From: Nocardia mikamii NBRC 108933
Lineage (GTDB): Bacteria > Actinomycetota > Actinomycetes > Mycobacteriales > Mycobacteriaceae
Direction: 5' to 3'
DNA length: 64,000 nucleotides
Assembly (NCBI RefSeq): GCF_001613505.1
Contig: NZ_BDCM01000003.1
Span: forward strand, 675,145 to 739,144
In this document: one piece after another, positions 26,479 through 34,081 of the stretch
Layout of the letters: each line of letters opens with the position of its first letter
How positions within the stretch are numbered: the stretch's first letter is position 1
Position numbers and translations under genes: made by a program
The notes under the pieces: model-generated
What the model saw: the letters and a program-made list of their open reading frames with translations, nothing else
Told to the model about the DNA's origin: nothing
Database searches by the model: none

Positions 26479-27267
26479 ATGACGCCGAGCGGGCCGCACG
26501 ATCGTGCGGCGGACGAATCCGGTGCGGTCGCCGTACTGGAGCGAGACCCCGCGCCCGTGCGCGTCCGGTTCCGCCTCGTCCGCTCGTTGATCGCGGCCGC
26601 CGTCGCCGTCGCGGGCGTCTGCTATTCGTCGTGGATCCTGGAATTCGTCCTGCCGATCCATCTGAACCCGATCAGGTCGTTCCTCAGCGAATTGGATGCC
26701 GAAGGGCGTCCTTATCGCTGGGTGTTCGATCTCGGCGACACGATCGCCGGTTCGCTCACCCTGATTTCCGCGGTCGCGGCGATGTTCGTCTTCTCGCGGC
26801 GGCGCTTGTCGACCGTGGGCTGGGTGGCGCTGGGCTGTTTCGGCGCGTCCACGATCGCCGACGCGCAATGGCCGTTGCACACCTGCTCGGCGCCGTGCCC
26901 GCCGTCGGACAGCGGCATGTTTCCGCAATTGCACCAGATTCACGCGCTGACCAGCACGCTGGCGGTCACGTCGATATTCGTGGCGATGATCGCGTTCAGC
27001 GTCGCCGCCTTCCGCTATCGGCGCTGGCCGATTCTGCGGCATTCCGGATTGTGGATCCTGATCGTCGGCTCGGCCGCGACGGCCTGGATGCTGATCGCCG
27101 ACAATCTGCCGGGCAATTACGCACTGGGCATCGCCCAGCGCATCCAGGTCGGATCCATGTCGCTGTGGCTGATCGCGCTCGCCGTGCAGATCTGGGTCGC
27201 GCAGCGTGCGATCAGCGGCGACGGGCGTAAGCGCGCACGGCCTCCGGCTCCTCGTTTCCCAGCATGA
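26479..27267 (+). CDS. DUF998 family membrane protein
   Basis: 262 residues from ATG 26479. About seven hydrophobic helices begin near residue 35. The motifs NPIRSFLSELDAEGRPYRWVFDLGD and IADAQWPLHTCSAPC, and the following HQIHALTSTLAV, are typical of DUF998, a family of integral membrane proteins of unknown function. It lies 80 bp after vsr on the same strand, with no clear functional link. Its 3' end overlaps, in antisense, a small membrane-protein frame on the minus strand. Confidence 0.85.
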   Translation: MTPSGPHDRAADESGAVAVLERDPAPVRVRFRLVRSLIAAAVAVAGVCYSSWILEFVLPIHLNPIRSFLSELDAEGRPYRWVFDLGDTIAGSLTLISAVAAMFVFSRRRLSTVGWVALGCFGASTIADAQWPLHTCSAPCPPSDSGMFPQLHQIHALTSTLAVTSIFVAMIAFSVAAFRYRRWPILRHSGLWILIVGSAATAWMLIADNLPGNYALGIAQRIQVGSMSLWLIALAVQIWVAQRAISGDGRKRARPPAPRFPA

Positions 27268-27370
27268 CCAGCGAGCGGGGCGCCGATTCCGCCACCGCGC
27301 CCGCGATCGCCATGGCCGCGAAGGTGGCCAGCATGACGCCCATTACCAGTACCTCGACAACTGTGTTCAT
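27212..27370 (-). CDS. Small single-helix membrane protein, hypothetical
   Basis: 52 residues from ATG 27370, with GGGGA four bases upstream. Nearly the whole N-terminal half is one membrane helix (VVEVLVMGVMLATFAAMAIAGAVA), followed by a charged tail ending EEPEAVRAYARRR. It overlaps the last 56 bases of the DUF998 gene on the other strand. I recognise no family. The clean helix-plus-tail design and a start site outside the neighbouring gene favour a real gene, but this is uncertain. Confidence 0.45.
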   Translation of the reverse strand: MNTVVEVLVMGVMLATFAAMAIAGAVAESAPRSLVMLGNEEPEAVRAYARRR

Positions 27371-27438
27371 ATCCCCACGGTGACAGCGCCGACTGGCATG
27401 CATTTGTGCGTAACTTGGGTAAAGCCTGAGAATGCCGG

Positions 27439-28995
27439 CTAGCCCACCGAGACGGTGACGGTGTGCGTCGTGGTGCGCGCCGGAAGCGCCCCGGTGTCGA
27501 CCCACAGGATTTCACCGGTGTCCTGACGGCCGTCCGGCAGAATTTTCGGTTTCAGGCCGAAGGGCGGCAGGCTGCCGGTGCTGCCGGCCACACCGAAATC
27601 GCTGTCGTCGGAGATGTAGAGCGTGCGGCCGCCGTCGGTGGTGGCGACGCCTTCGATTTTGTCGTGGCCGAAGAATGTGCCGGCCGGATTCAGTCCCGCG
27701 AGCAATCCGGCGAGGTCCAGGTTCGATTTCTTCGCGACCGGGGTGATACCGGCCTTGCCGAGCGCGGCGATCCCATCGGCGGTCGATACCTTGCCGACAT
27801 AGGTTTCCAGCGGTGTGTCGCCGACGAGCAGGCCGAGGTTCGGGTCGTATCGGGTGCCGGGCACATTCGCCCGGGGTCCGACATCGGTGGCGCCGTTCAC
27901 ATCGATCGTCCACAGTTTCTTGTTCGCCTCGGGCGCGAGTTCACCGTCGCGTTCGTCCACGAGAAAGGTGTGGTCGTCGAGCGCGGTGATTTCGGAGACG
28001 GCCAGTTTGCGCTTCGGTTCCTCGAGCGGATAGACGAATTCGGCGACGGCGCGGGTCCGCAGATCCACGGTGACGATCCGGGTCATCGGCACCTCGCGCG
28101 CGGAGACCGAACCCGGTGTCTGCAAACCACTTTGAATCACACCGACCAATCGCCGGCCGTCGGGGGTGACCGTCAGGCCTTCCATTCCCTGGTTCGGCGT
28201 TCGCATCGTCAGTTCCCGTGGGAGGCCGGAACCCGGTGCGAGACGTTCGATTTCGGTGCCGGACGCGTCGAAGTGCACGAGGAACGGACCGTATTCGTCC
28301 GAGACCCAGAAGGTGCCGTCGGGCAGTGCGACGAGTCCCTCCGGATCCAAGCCGTGGTCGATGGGCGGCAAGGTGTGACCGTCCAGATCGCGCATGGTCT
28401 CCCCGGTCGACGCGGCGGTGTCGACCAGTCCGTTGAAGCCGACGCCCGCACGGTTCTTCAGGTCGATGGTGGATTCCAGGACCGCGCGCGTTCCGGTCAG
28501 CCGGAATTTTCCGATCTTCGGCACGAAAGTCGGGATGGGGACGAGCTTTTCGTTCTTGCCGGGCCCGTCGACGTTCGGGCCGCGGTCGGTGAGCCCGTAG
28601 AACTCGTCGGGCGAACCCGGCACCGGTGTCCACGCGGACCCGAATCCGCTGCCCTGCACCGTGGTGCCGCCGAAGTCACCGAGCGGCGCGATATCGGTGG
28701 TGTAGAGGTGCACCGCATCGGAGGTGGTCACCGTGAAGGTGTCGTCGCCCTGGTAGCCGGACTCCGGCGTGTAACGCACGGAACCGTCGGCGGTGCGGTC
28801 GAGGCGGCCGTGAGCCGGTGTGCCGAAGGCGACGGCCGCGCCGCCGCCCGTGCGGGCGGACAGGTCGTCGAGCGATACGACGAGCGGCCGGTCCCGGTCG
28901 GTGTGCCACTGTGGTTCGCCACCGCCGGACGAACAGGCGGCGGCGCAGAGCACGGCGCCGGCGAGGGCGAATCGGAGCAGATGCCTGGTTCCCAC
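27439..28995 (-). CDS. Phytase-like domain lipoprotein (esterase-like activity of phytase family)
   Basis: 518 residues. A lipoprotein signal MGTRHLLRFALAGAVLCAAAC ends in lipobox CAAAC, so it is probably anchored outside the membrane. A cadherin-like segment follows (VRYTPESGYQGDDTFTVTTSD, residues about 40-95). Then comes a beta-propeller of the phytase-like family (PF13449): LGDFGGTTVQGSGFGSAWTPV, FYGLTDRGPNVDGPG, GLDPEGLVALPDGTFWVSDEYGPFLV, GMEGLTVTPDGRRLVGV, DHTFLVDERDGE, and KIEGVATTDGGRTLYISDDSDFG. Substrate unproven; such proteins are linked to phosphate-ester or extracellular hydrolysis. It is divergent from the downstream plus-strand gene. Confidence 0.88.
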   Translation of the reverse strand: MGTRHLLRFALAGAVLCAAACSSGGGEPQWHTDRDRPLVVSLDDLSARTGGGAAVAFGTPAHGRLDRTADGSVRYTPESGYQGDDTFTVTTSDAVHLYTTDIAPLGDFGGTTVQGSGFGSAWTPVPGSPDEFYGLTDRGPNVDGPGKNEKLVPIPTFVPKIGKFRLTGTRAVLESTIDLKNRAGVGFNGLVDTAASTGETMRDLDGHTLPPIDHGLDPEGLVALPDGTFWVSDEYGPFLVHFDASGTEIERLAPGSGLPRELTMRTPNQGMEGLTVTPDGRRLVGVIQSGLQTPGSVSAREVPMTRIVTVDLRTRAVAEFVYPLEEPKRKLAVSEITALDDHTFLVDERDGELAPEANKKLWTIDVNGATDVGPRANVPGTRYDPNLGLLVGDTPLETYVGKVSTADGIAALGKAGITPVAKKSNLDLAGLLAGLNPAGTFFGHDKIEGVATTDGGRTLYISDDSDFGVAGSTGSLPPFGLKPKILPDGRQDTGEILWVDTGALPARTTTHTVTVSVG

Positions 28996-29108
28996 CGGTG
29001 ATACCTATCCTGCCGAGTCGACGATCAGCTGTCGGGAACCTGAACAGTTATCCGACGGCAATCGAGTTCGCCCAGCGAGCGTTCCCAGCGCTGGGTAGGG
29101 TCACCCGG

Positions 29109-29885
29109 GTGACCAGCGAAGCGCCGGAATCATCCGTTCCCGTCGACCTGCTCGAAGCCGTGCATGCGGCGACCGAGTCACTGGTCGGCGCGGTGGAAGC
29201 GTTGCACGACAGCGATATCGCCGAACCGTCACTGTTGCCGGGCTGGACCCGCGGCCATCTGCTGGCCCACCTGTCCCGCAATGCCGACGGACTGGTGAAC
29301 CTACTGCTGTGGGCCCGCACGGGCATCGAAACCCCGCAGTACGCAAGTCAATTGCTGCGTGACTCCGATATCGAGGCCGGCGCGCCGCGCCCGCTCGCCG
29401 AGCAGCTGAGCGACCTGCGCGCGTCCGCGGATCGCTTCCTCGGCCTGGCCCGGGCCATGCCGCCGGAACGCTGGCAGTACCGGGTGCGGGCGCGCACGGG
29501 TAAGGAACTGGCCGCAGCGGTGGTGCCGTGGTTGCGCCTGCGCGAGATCGAGATTCACCGCGTCGACCTGAACATCGGCTACCGGCCCGCCGACTGGCCG
29601 TCCGCCTTCGTGGCCCGGATGCTGCCGGAGGTGTCCGCCGGATTCGACCACGCGGCCTCCGCCCACCGCCCTGCCGATGCCAAGCCGATGACCTCCGACC
29701 CGGACCAGCCCCCGCCGCCGACCTTCACCCTCGTCGCCACCGACACCGATTTCACCGCCAAGGTGGGCCCGGACCCTTCCGACACCATTTCCGGGCCCGC
29801 AGCGGACCTGCTGGCATGGTTGATCGGCCGCAGCGAGGGCGTGGGGCTCACCGGTCATCTGCCGAATCTGCCCGCGTGGTTGTGA
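29109..29885 (+). CDS. Maleylpyruvate isomerase family, mycothiol-dependent enzyme
   Basis: 258 residues from GTG 29109. The DinB-like four-helix bundle with metal-binding residues is clear: LLPGWTRGHLLAHLSRNADGL (first His) and VPWLRLREIEIHRVDLNIGY (Glu and His). A C-terminal SCP2-like part follows (ISGPAADLLAWLIGRSEGV). The model enzyme isomerises maleylpyruvate to fumarylpyruvate using mycothiol in the gentisate pathway; members here may act on other thiol substrates. No gentisate genes are adjacent. A perfect palindrome CCCAGCGCTGGG at 29084-29095 lies just upstream and could be an operator. The frame stays open upstream, but that part antisenses the divergent gene. Confidence 0.85.
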   Translation: MTSEAPESSVPVDLLEAVHAATESLVGAVEALHDSDIAEPSLLPGWTRGHLLAHLSRNADGLVNLLLWARTGIETPQYASQLLRDSDIEAGAPRPLAEQLSDLRASADRFLGLARAMPPERWQYRVRARTGKELAAAVVPWLRLREIEIHRVDLNIGYRPADWPSAFVARMLPEVSAGFDHAASAHRPADAKPMTSDPDQPPPPTFTLVATDTDFTAKVGPDPSDTISGPAADLLAWLIGRSEGVGLTGHLPNLPAWL

Positions 29886-29895
29886 GGCGCCGGAC

Positions 29896-30729
29896 TCACC
29901 GATCCACACGTCCCGGAACCTCGAGCCGTTCGGCGAGGAAATCCAGCACGCGGTGCAGCGCGGCCTGAGTCGGTTCGCCCGGTTCGTCGATGAGATGTTC
30001 GGTGAGCACCGAATGCGCGCTCAGCACGCCCTCCGCGTTGGCCGCGGCGTCGTCGAGTTCGATGGCGATGAACGCGTCGCCGAGCTGCGCGCGCAGGAAG
30101 TCGAAACGCTGCGCCGGTGAACGACGGTCACCGCGGAAGCGCAGGCCCATCACGGAAAGCCCTGCGGCACACCGCTGTTTGATGCGGTCGAGGTCGTCGG
30201 GCGAGACGTCGATCGAGCCCTTCTGCCGCGCGGTGAAGCCCAACGGCAGACCCGGCTGGGACAGCACCGGCGCGACCAGCCGATCGTCCACGGCCATCCC
30301 CAGCGCGAAGCCCCCGGTGAAACACATCCCGACGGCACCGACTCCGGGCCCGCCGCACCGCCGATGCTCGGCCTCGGCCAGCGCCCGCAACCACCGCACC
30401 ACCGGTGAGGTGCGCCCCGTCGCCAGCACCACGAACTCCCTGCTGACACAGATCGGCCCGAACTGACCGGCGATATTCGCCACCGCGGCGAAAGTGCCGT
30501 GCGCGCTGGGATCCGGGTCCCGCCCCGGATTCCCGTACAGATGCGGCACCACCGCGGTGCACCCGATGCGCGCCACCCGCCGGGCGAAGTCGAAGACGTC
30601 CGGCGAGATGCCCGGGAATTCCGCCATGACGATCACCGCGGGCCCACTGCCCTGCCGAAAGATCGTGCGGGACTTGCCCTCATGGGTGAAAGTCGCGTGT
30701 TCGAAATCGTGAAGATCGTCGTCTGCCAT
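29896..30729 (-). CDS. Dienelactone hydrolase family protein
   Basis: 277 residues from ATG 30729 with AAAGGG upstream. An alpha/beta-hydrolase with MAEFPGISPDVFDFARRVA, VVPHLYGNPG and nucleophile elbow GAVGMCFTGGFALG, where Cys136 is the nucleophile as in classical dienelactone hydrolase. The C-terminal His lies in LSAHSVLTEH. The model reaction is hydrolysis of dienelactone to maleylacetate, but paralogues act on varied esters. It lies 25 bp downstream of the AraC-type regulator on the same strand, so the two probably form an operon. Confidence 0.88.
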   Translation of the reverse strand: MADDDLHDFEHATFTHEGKSRTIFRQGSGPAVIVMAEFPGISPDVFDFARRVARIGCTAVVPHLYGNPGRDPDPSAHGTFAAVANIAGQFGPICVSREFVVLATGRTSPVVRWLRALAEAEHRRCGGPGVGAVGMCFTGGFALGMAVDDRLVAPVLSQPGLPLGFTARQKGSIDVSPDDLDRIKQRCAAGLSVMGLRFRGDRRSPAQRFDFLRAQLGDAFIAIELDDAAANAEGVLSAHSVLTEHLIDEPGEPTQAALHRVLDFLAERLEVPGRVDR

Positions 30730-30754
30730 GGCCGGCCCTTTCTCGTTCGGGCCT

Positions 30755-31606
30755 TCACTCTCGGCGGACCACCCCCGCCGGGTCTTGAAAAAATGTTCCC
30801 CAGGCTCGATACCGGTGCTGACCGATCGGGGTGTGCGTCTCGCGTGCCAGCATGCTCGGCGTGCGACCGGCGAAACCCGCGATCTCCCGGGACATGTGCG
30901 CCTGATCGCTGTACCCGCTGGACGCCGCGACATCGGCGGCCGGCCGGCCCGCCACCAGCCCCTCCACCGCATGCCGGAACCGCACCAGCATCGCGGCCCG
31001 CTTGGGAGTGAGCCCGATCTGCGATTCGAACCTCGTCCACAACCGTTTGCGACTCCAGCCGCAGGATTCGGCCAGTTCGGCGACTCTCACCTGCCCGCGG
31101 GTCGCCACGATGCGATTCCAGCCCGCGCGGACTTCCGGGTCGGGTATGCGATCGGGCCGGAAGCGTTGCGCCAGAAACGCTCTCGTGAGCGCAAACCGCT
31201 CCTCCCAATCCCCCGCCTCCGCCAGCCGCGCCCGCAGCCGCTCCGCCGACGCCCCCCACACCTCGTCCAACCCCACAGCAGCACCCAACTCCCCCGGCCC
31301 CACCCCCAGCACCGAATACGCCCGAAGCGGCGACATCCGCACCTCGACACACGCCGCCCGCTCAGCCCGAATCCCCGTCAGCCCACCGGAAAACCCCGCC
31401 ACCATCCCCCCACTCGCCCGACTGGCCGTCGTAGTCTCCACAACCAGCCCACCCCCACCGAAATCGACCGCCACGGTCACCGCCGGAATCACCGCCACCC
31501 GGAGCTCCAACCCGGCGTCCGCGCCACCGCGATACCCGAGCATCGCAAGCCCGTCCGCGACCTCGCGCGGGCGCACGATCTCCCACCCAGCCGCGCGATC
31601 CTCCAC
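30755..31606 (-). CDS. AraC-family transcriptional regulator
   Basis: 283 residues from GTG 31606. The earlier ATG at 31660 lies inside the terminator hairpin of the tRNA-Arg gene, so I reject it. The C-terminal 100 residues hold the two AraC helix-turn-helix motifs: VRVAELAESCGWSRKRLWTRFESQIGLTPKRAAMLVRF and RPAADVAASSGYSDQAHMSREIAGFAGRTPSML. The N-terminal half is an uncharacterised sensing domain. It probably controls the dienelactone hydrolase gene behind it. Its coding strand is unusually G-rich over 31200-31500 compared with neighbours. Confidence 0.9.
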   Translation of the reverse strand: MEDRAAGWEIVRPREVADGLAMLGYRGGADAGLELRVAVIPAVTVAVDFGGGGLVVETTTASRASGGMVAGFSGGLTGIRAERAACVEVRMSPLRAYSVLGVGPGELGAAVGLDEVWGASAERLRARLAEAGDWEERFALTRAFLAQRFRPDRIPDPEVRAGWNRIVATRGQVRVAELAESCGWSRKRLWTRFESQIGLTPKRAAMLVRFRHAVEGLVAGRPAADVAASSGYSDQAHMSREIAGFAGRTPSMLARETHTPIGQHRYRAWGTFFQDPAGVVRRE

Positions 31607-31643
31607 CCGGCCAGGGTAAACCGGCGTTCTCGACGGAATGCGA

Positions 31644-31676
31644 AGAAGGCCCCGCCGCAATGCGACGGGGCCTTCT
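31644..31676 (-). terminator. Hairpin terminator downstream of the tRNA-Arg gene
   Basis: An 11 bp perfect stem, AGAAGGCCCCG at 31644-31654 with CGGGGCCTTCT at 31666-31676, extended by an inner CGC/GCG. It sits five bases after the 3' end of tRNA-Arg on the minus strand, followed there by TTCTTCG-like sequence with only a weak T run. Confidence 0.7.
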
Positions 31677-31680
31677 GCTG

Positions 31681-31753
31681 CGCGCCCGGAGAGACTCGAA
31701 CTCCCAACCTTCTGATCCGTAGTCAGATGCTCTATCCGTTGAGCTACGGGCGC
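31681..31753 (-). tRNA. tRNA-Arg (anticodon ACG)
   Basis: 73 bases: acceptor GCGCCCG/CGGGCGC, D-arm GCTCAACGGATAGAGC, anticodon stem-loop CTGACTACGGATCAG giving ACG, T-arm GGAGTTCGAGTCTCTCC, discriminator G. It is the substrate of TadA, whose gene is 13 kb away in this window. CCA is not encoded. Confidence 0.95.
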
Positions 31754-31792
31754 AGGTCCTGTTCAGTTGTGTGCCCGGTTACCCGGACGTGG

Positions 31793-31879
31793 CGGAGGCG
31801 AGAGGATTTGAACCTCCGGTCCCCGTGAAGGGACAACTCATTAGCAGTGAGTCCCATTCGGCCGCTCTGGCACGCCTCC
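31793..31879 (-). tRNA. tRNA-Ser (anticodon GCT)
   Basis: 87 bases: acceptor GGAGGCG/CGCCTCC, long variable arm, T-arm GGAGGTTCAAATCCTCT, and anticodon loop CTGCTAA giving GCT (codons AGC and AGU). It lies 39 bp upstream of tRNA-Arg on the same strand, so the two are probably co-transcribed. Confidence 0.95.
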
Positions 31880-31965
31880 TGGAGCCTTCTTTCGAGGGCG
31901 CCGGTCCTTTCGAACCGCCGAGAGGCAAGAGTACAGAGCAACCGGTCAGGACGCAAAACGGCTGG

Positions 31966-32814
31966 TCAACGTAGGTGACTGTCGAACCAATCGAAGATTC
32001 TGGTCTGTGCGTCGATCAGCAGTCGCTTCTCGTCGTCGGGCAGCTGCTCGAAGTCGGCCATATCGAAACCGGGCGTGTCCGGCCGGTGATGCAGGCCGGG
32101 GTAGCTGACCACCAGGGTGGCCACCGCGGCTCGCGCCGCCGCGTCGCGCAGGCGTTCCACGTGGACGGCCGGGGTGACGGGATCGTCGTCGCCGTAGAGA
32201 CCGAGCCAAGGGGCCTGCAACTGCGGGGCGGCGTCCACCAGCGCCGTGGCCTCCGCGGTCAGCGGCTCCATGATGCCGGGTGCCGCGACGCTCACAGCGG
32301 CCCCGATGGGCCGGTTCGTGGCGACCAGCAGTGCCGCGGTGCCGGCGTTGTCGAAGCCCAGCACGCCCACGGTGTCGGGAAAAACTCCCCGGCCCACCAG
32401 CCAGTCGAAGCAGGCGTCGAAATCGGCGAACAGATCCGCGCCGAACACCTGCTCGACCCCCGCGCCGTTCGCGACCGCGGTGGCGAGCGCACCCGGCCCG
32501 TCGGAGACACGTGCCCCGACGGCGGCGAGATCGCGGTCGTTGACCGTCCCGGCGCCTTCCCCCTGCCGATCGAAGCGGTGGAACAGATTGGGCGCCACCA
32601 TGATCCAGCCTTCACCGGCCAGCGATTTCATCATTTCCAGCAATACATCGGCAAACTGACGGGACTCGTGGAGTACGACGATGCCGCCGCGCGCGTAGCC
32701 CTCCGGCTCGATCACCGTGATGGGCACCCGACCTCCGGCCGCCGGTTCGGGAGCGCCGTCGACCACCTGCCCGCTGTCGCGCAATGGTGCTTCATCTCGA
32801 TAGATGCCCGACAT
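31966..32814 (-). CDS. Dienelactone hydrolase-like alpha/beta-hydrolase with Asp at the nucleophile position
   Basis: 282 residues from ATG 32814. The fold is that of dienelactone hydrolases: VPITVIEPEGYARGGIVVLHESRQF, GWIMVAPNLFHRFD, the elbow TVGVLGFDNAGTAALLVA, LGLYGDDDPVTP with the acid residue, and VVSYPGLHHRPDTPGF with the His. The nucleophile position holds Asp155 instead of Cys or Ser. Asp nucleophiles are known in haloalkane dehalogenases and epoxide hydrolases, so the reaction may differ from ester hydrolysis, or the enzyme may be inactive. The much longer open frame upstream is antisense to the aminotransferase gene and is rejected. It is divergent from pat. Confidence 0.85.
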   Translation of the reverse strand: MSGIYRDEAPLRDSGQVVDGAPEPAAGGRVPITVIEPEGYARGGIVVLHESRQFADVLLEMMKSLAGEGWIMVAPNLFHRFDRQGEGAGTVNDRDLAAVGARVSDGPGALATAVANGAGVEQVFGADLFADFDACFDWLVGRGVFPDTVGVLGFDNAGTAALLVATNRPIGAAVSVAAPGIMEPLTAEATALVDAAPQLQAPWLGLYGDDDPVTPAVHVERLRDAAARAAVATLVVSYPGLHHRPDTPGFDMADFEQLPDDEKRLLIDAQTRIFDWFDSHLR

Positions 32815-32874
32815 GAAACCAGGGTAGTTCGCATCCGTTACATTCGGGAGAAGTTGCACGGAAGTACCCATTCC

Positions 32875-32890
32875 TCGGAAAATTTTCCGA
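32875..32890. promoter_or_regulatory. 16 bp perfect palindrome in a divergent intergenic region
   Basis: TCGGAAAATTTTCCGA is a perfect, AT-centred palindrome between the divergent hydrolase gene (start 32814) and pat (start 32989). Its place about 60 bp and 100 bp before the two starts fits an operator. No regulator gene is adjacent, so the binding protein is unknown. Confidence 0.5.
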
Positions 32891-32988
32891 CATACCGCCC
32901 AGCCGGTTCGGACCGTCCGACGGACCGGCAGAGCCTTCGCGACAACCGCGGCGAGCCGCCGCGACGTGCGAGGAATTAAGGTGTTGGG

Positions 32989-34068
32989 GTGAGTGCTCGT
33001 ATTCGTCCGGACCTCGAGTCCATTCCGGCTTACGCTCCGGGTCGCAGCCATCCGGGCGCCGTGAAACTGGCCAGCAACGAAACCACCCAGGGCCCGCTCC
33101 CGAGCGTGGCCAAGGTGATCGCCGAGGCAGCCGAACTCATCAACCGGTATCCGGACAACTCCTCGGGCGAACTTCGAGCAGCCCTCGCCGAGTTCCACGA
33201 CGTAGCGGTCGACAATGTCGCGATCGGCTGCGGCAGCGTCGCACTGTGCCAGGAACTGGTACAGATCACGTGTGCCTCCCCCGACGACGAGGTGGTGTTC
33301 GCCTGGCGCTCGTTCGAGGCGTATCCGATCGTCACGCAGGTCGGCAACGCGACGGCCGTGCCGGTACCGCTGAACGACGAATTCGCGCACGATCTGGATG
33401 CGATGGCGGCCGCGGTCACCGACCGCACCCGGCTCGTCTTCGTCTGCAATCCGAACAACCCCACCGGAACGGCGTACGGCCGCGCCGAATTGACCCGCTT
33501 CCTCGACGCGATCCCCGACGACGTGCTGGTGGTGCTCGACGAGGCGTACTTCGAGTATCTGCGCCTGCCCGCCGACGATCGGGCCGACGGCGTGGAGATC
33601 GGCCGCGGCCGCTCGAATGTCGTTGTGCTGCGTACCTTTTCGAAGGCGTACGGACTCGCGGGCCTGCGTGTCGGTTACGCCGTCGGTGAACCGGAACTGA
33701 TCACCGCACTGATGAAGGTGCACATCCCGTTCAGCGTGAATCGGCTCGCGCAGGCCGCGGCCATGGCCTGCCTGCAGGCGCGGCACGAACTGCTCGACCG
33801 CACCGACCAGGTGGTGGCCGAACGGGAACGTATGCGCGACGCGCTGCTGGCGGCCGGATACCGGGTGCCTCCGTCCCAGGCCAACTTCGTCTGGCTGCCA
33901 CTGGGCGAGCACAGCGCGGAGTTCGGCGCGGCCAGTGCCGAAGCCGGAGTCCTGGTGCGGCCCTACGGCACCGACGGGGTGCGGATCACCGCGGGCGATC
34001 CGCACGAGAACGATCGGTTCCTGAGTTTCGCCACCGCACCGGACACCGTCGCGCGCTTCGCCGGCTGA
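32989..34068 (+). CDS. pat: Aromatic amino acid aminotransferase (Pat, HisC-like)
   Basis: 359 residues from GTG 32989. PLP fold type I: KLASNETTQGPLPS, GCGSVALCQELVQITCASPDDEVVFAWRSFEAYP, CNPNNPTGTAYGRAE, VLDEAYFEYLR, and the PLP lysine in TFSKAYGLAGLRVGYAVG. These phrases match actinobacterial Pat (Rv3772, annotated hisC2) more closely than histidinol-phosphate aminotransferase of the his operon. Pat makes phenylalanine and tyrosine from phenylpyruvate and 4-hydroxyphenylpyruvate. The gene stands alone, so histidinol phosphate as substrate cannot be fully excluded. Confidence 0.9.
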   Translation: MSARIRPDLESIPAYAPGRSHPGAVKLASNETTQGPLPSVAKVIAEAAELINRYPDNSSGELRAALAEFHDVAVDNVAIGCGSVALCQELVQITCASPDDEVVFAWRSFEAYPIVTQVGNATAVPVPLNDEFAHDLDAMAAAVTDRTRLVFVCNPNNPTGTAYGRAELTRFLDAIPDDVLVVLDEAYFEYLRLPADDRADGVEIGRGRSNVVVLRTFSKAYGLAGLRVGYAVGEPELITALMKVHIPFSVNRLAQAAAMACLQARHELLDRTDQVVAERERMRDALLAAGYRVPPSQANFVWLPLGEHSAEFGAASAEAGVLVRPYGTDGVRITAGDPHENDRFLSFATAPDTVARFAG

Positions 34069-34081
34069 ACCCGCGCGGCGG

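Noticed and set aside
28818..29108. N-terminal extension of the maleylpyruvate isomerase family protein
   Set aside because: It overlaps the divergent lipoprotein gene and is arginine-rich without homology; GTG 29109 starts the conserved part.
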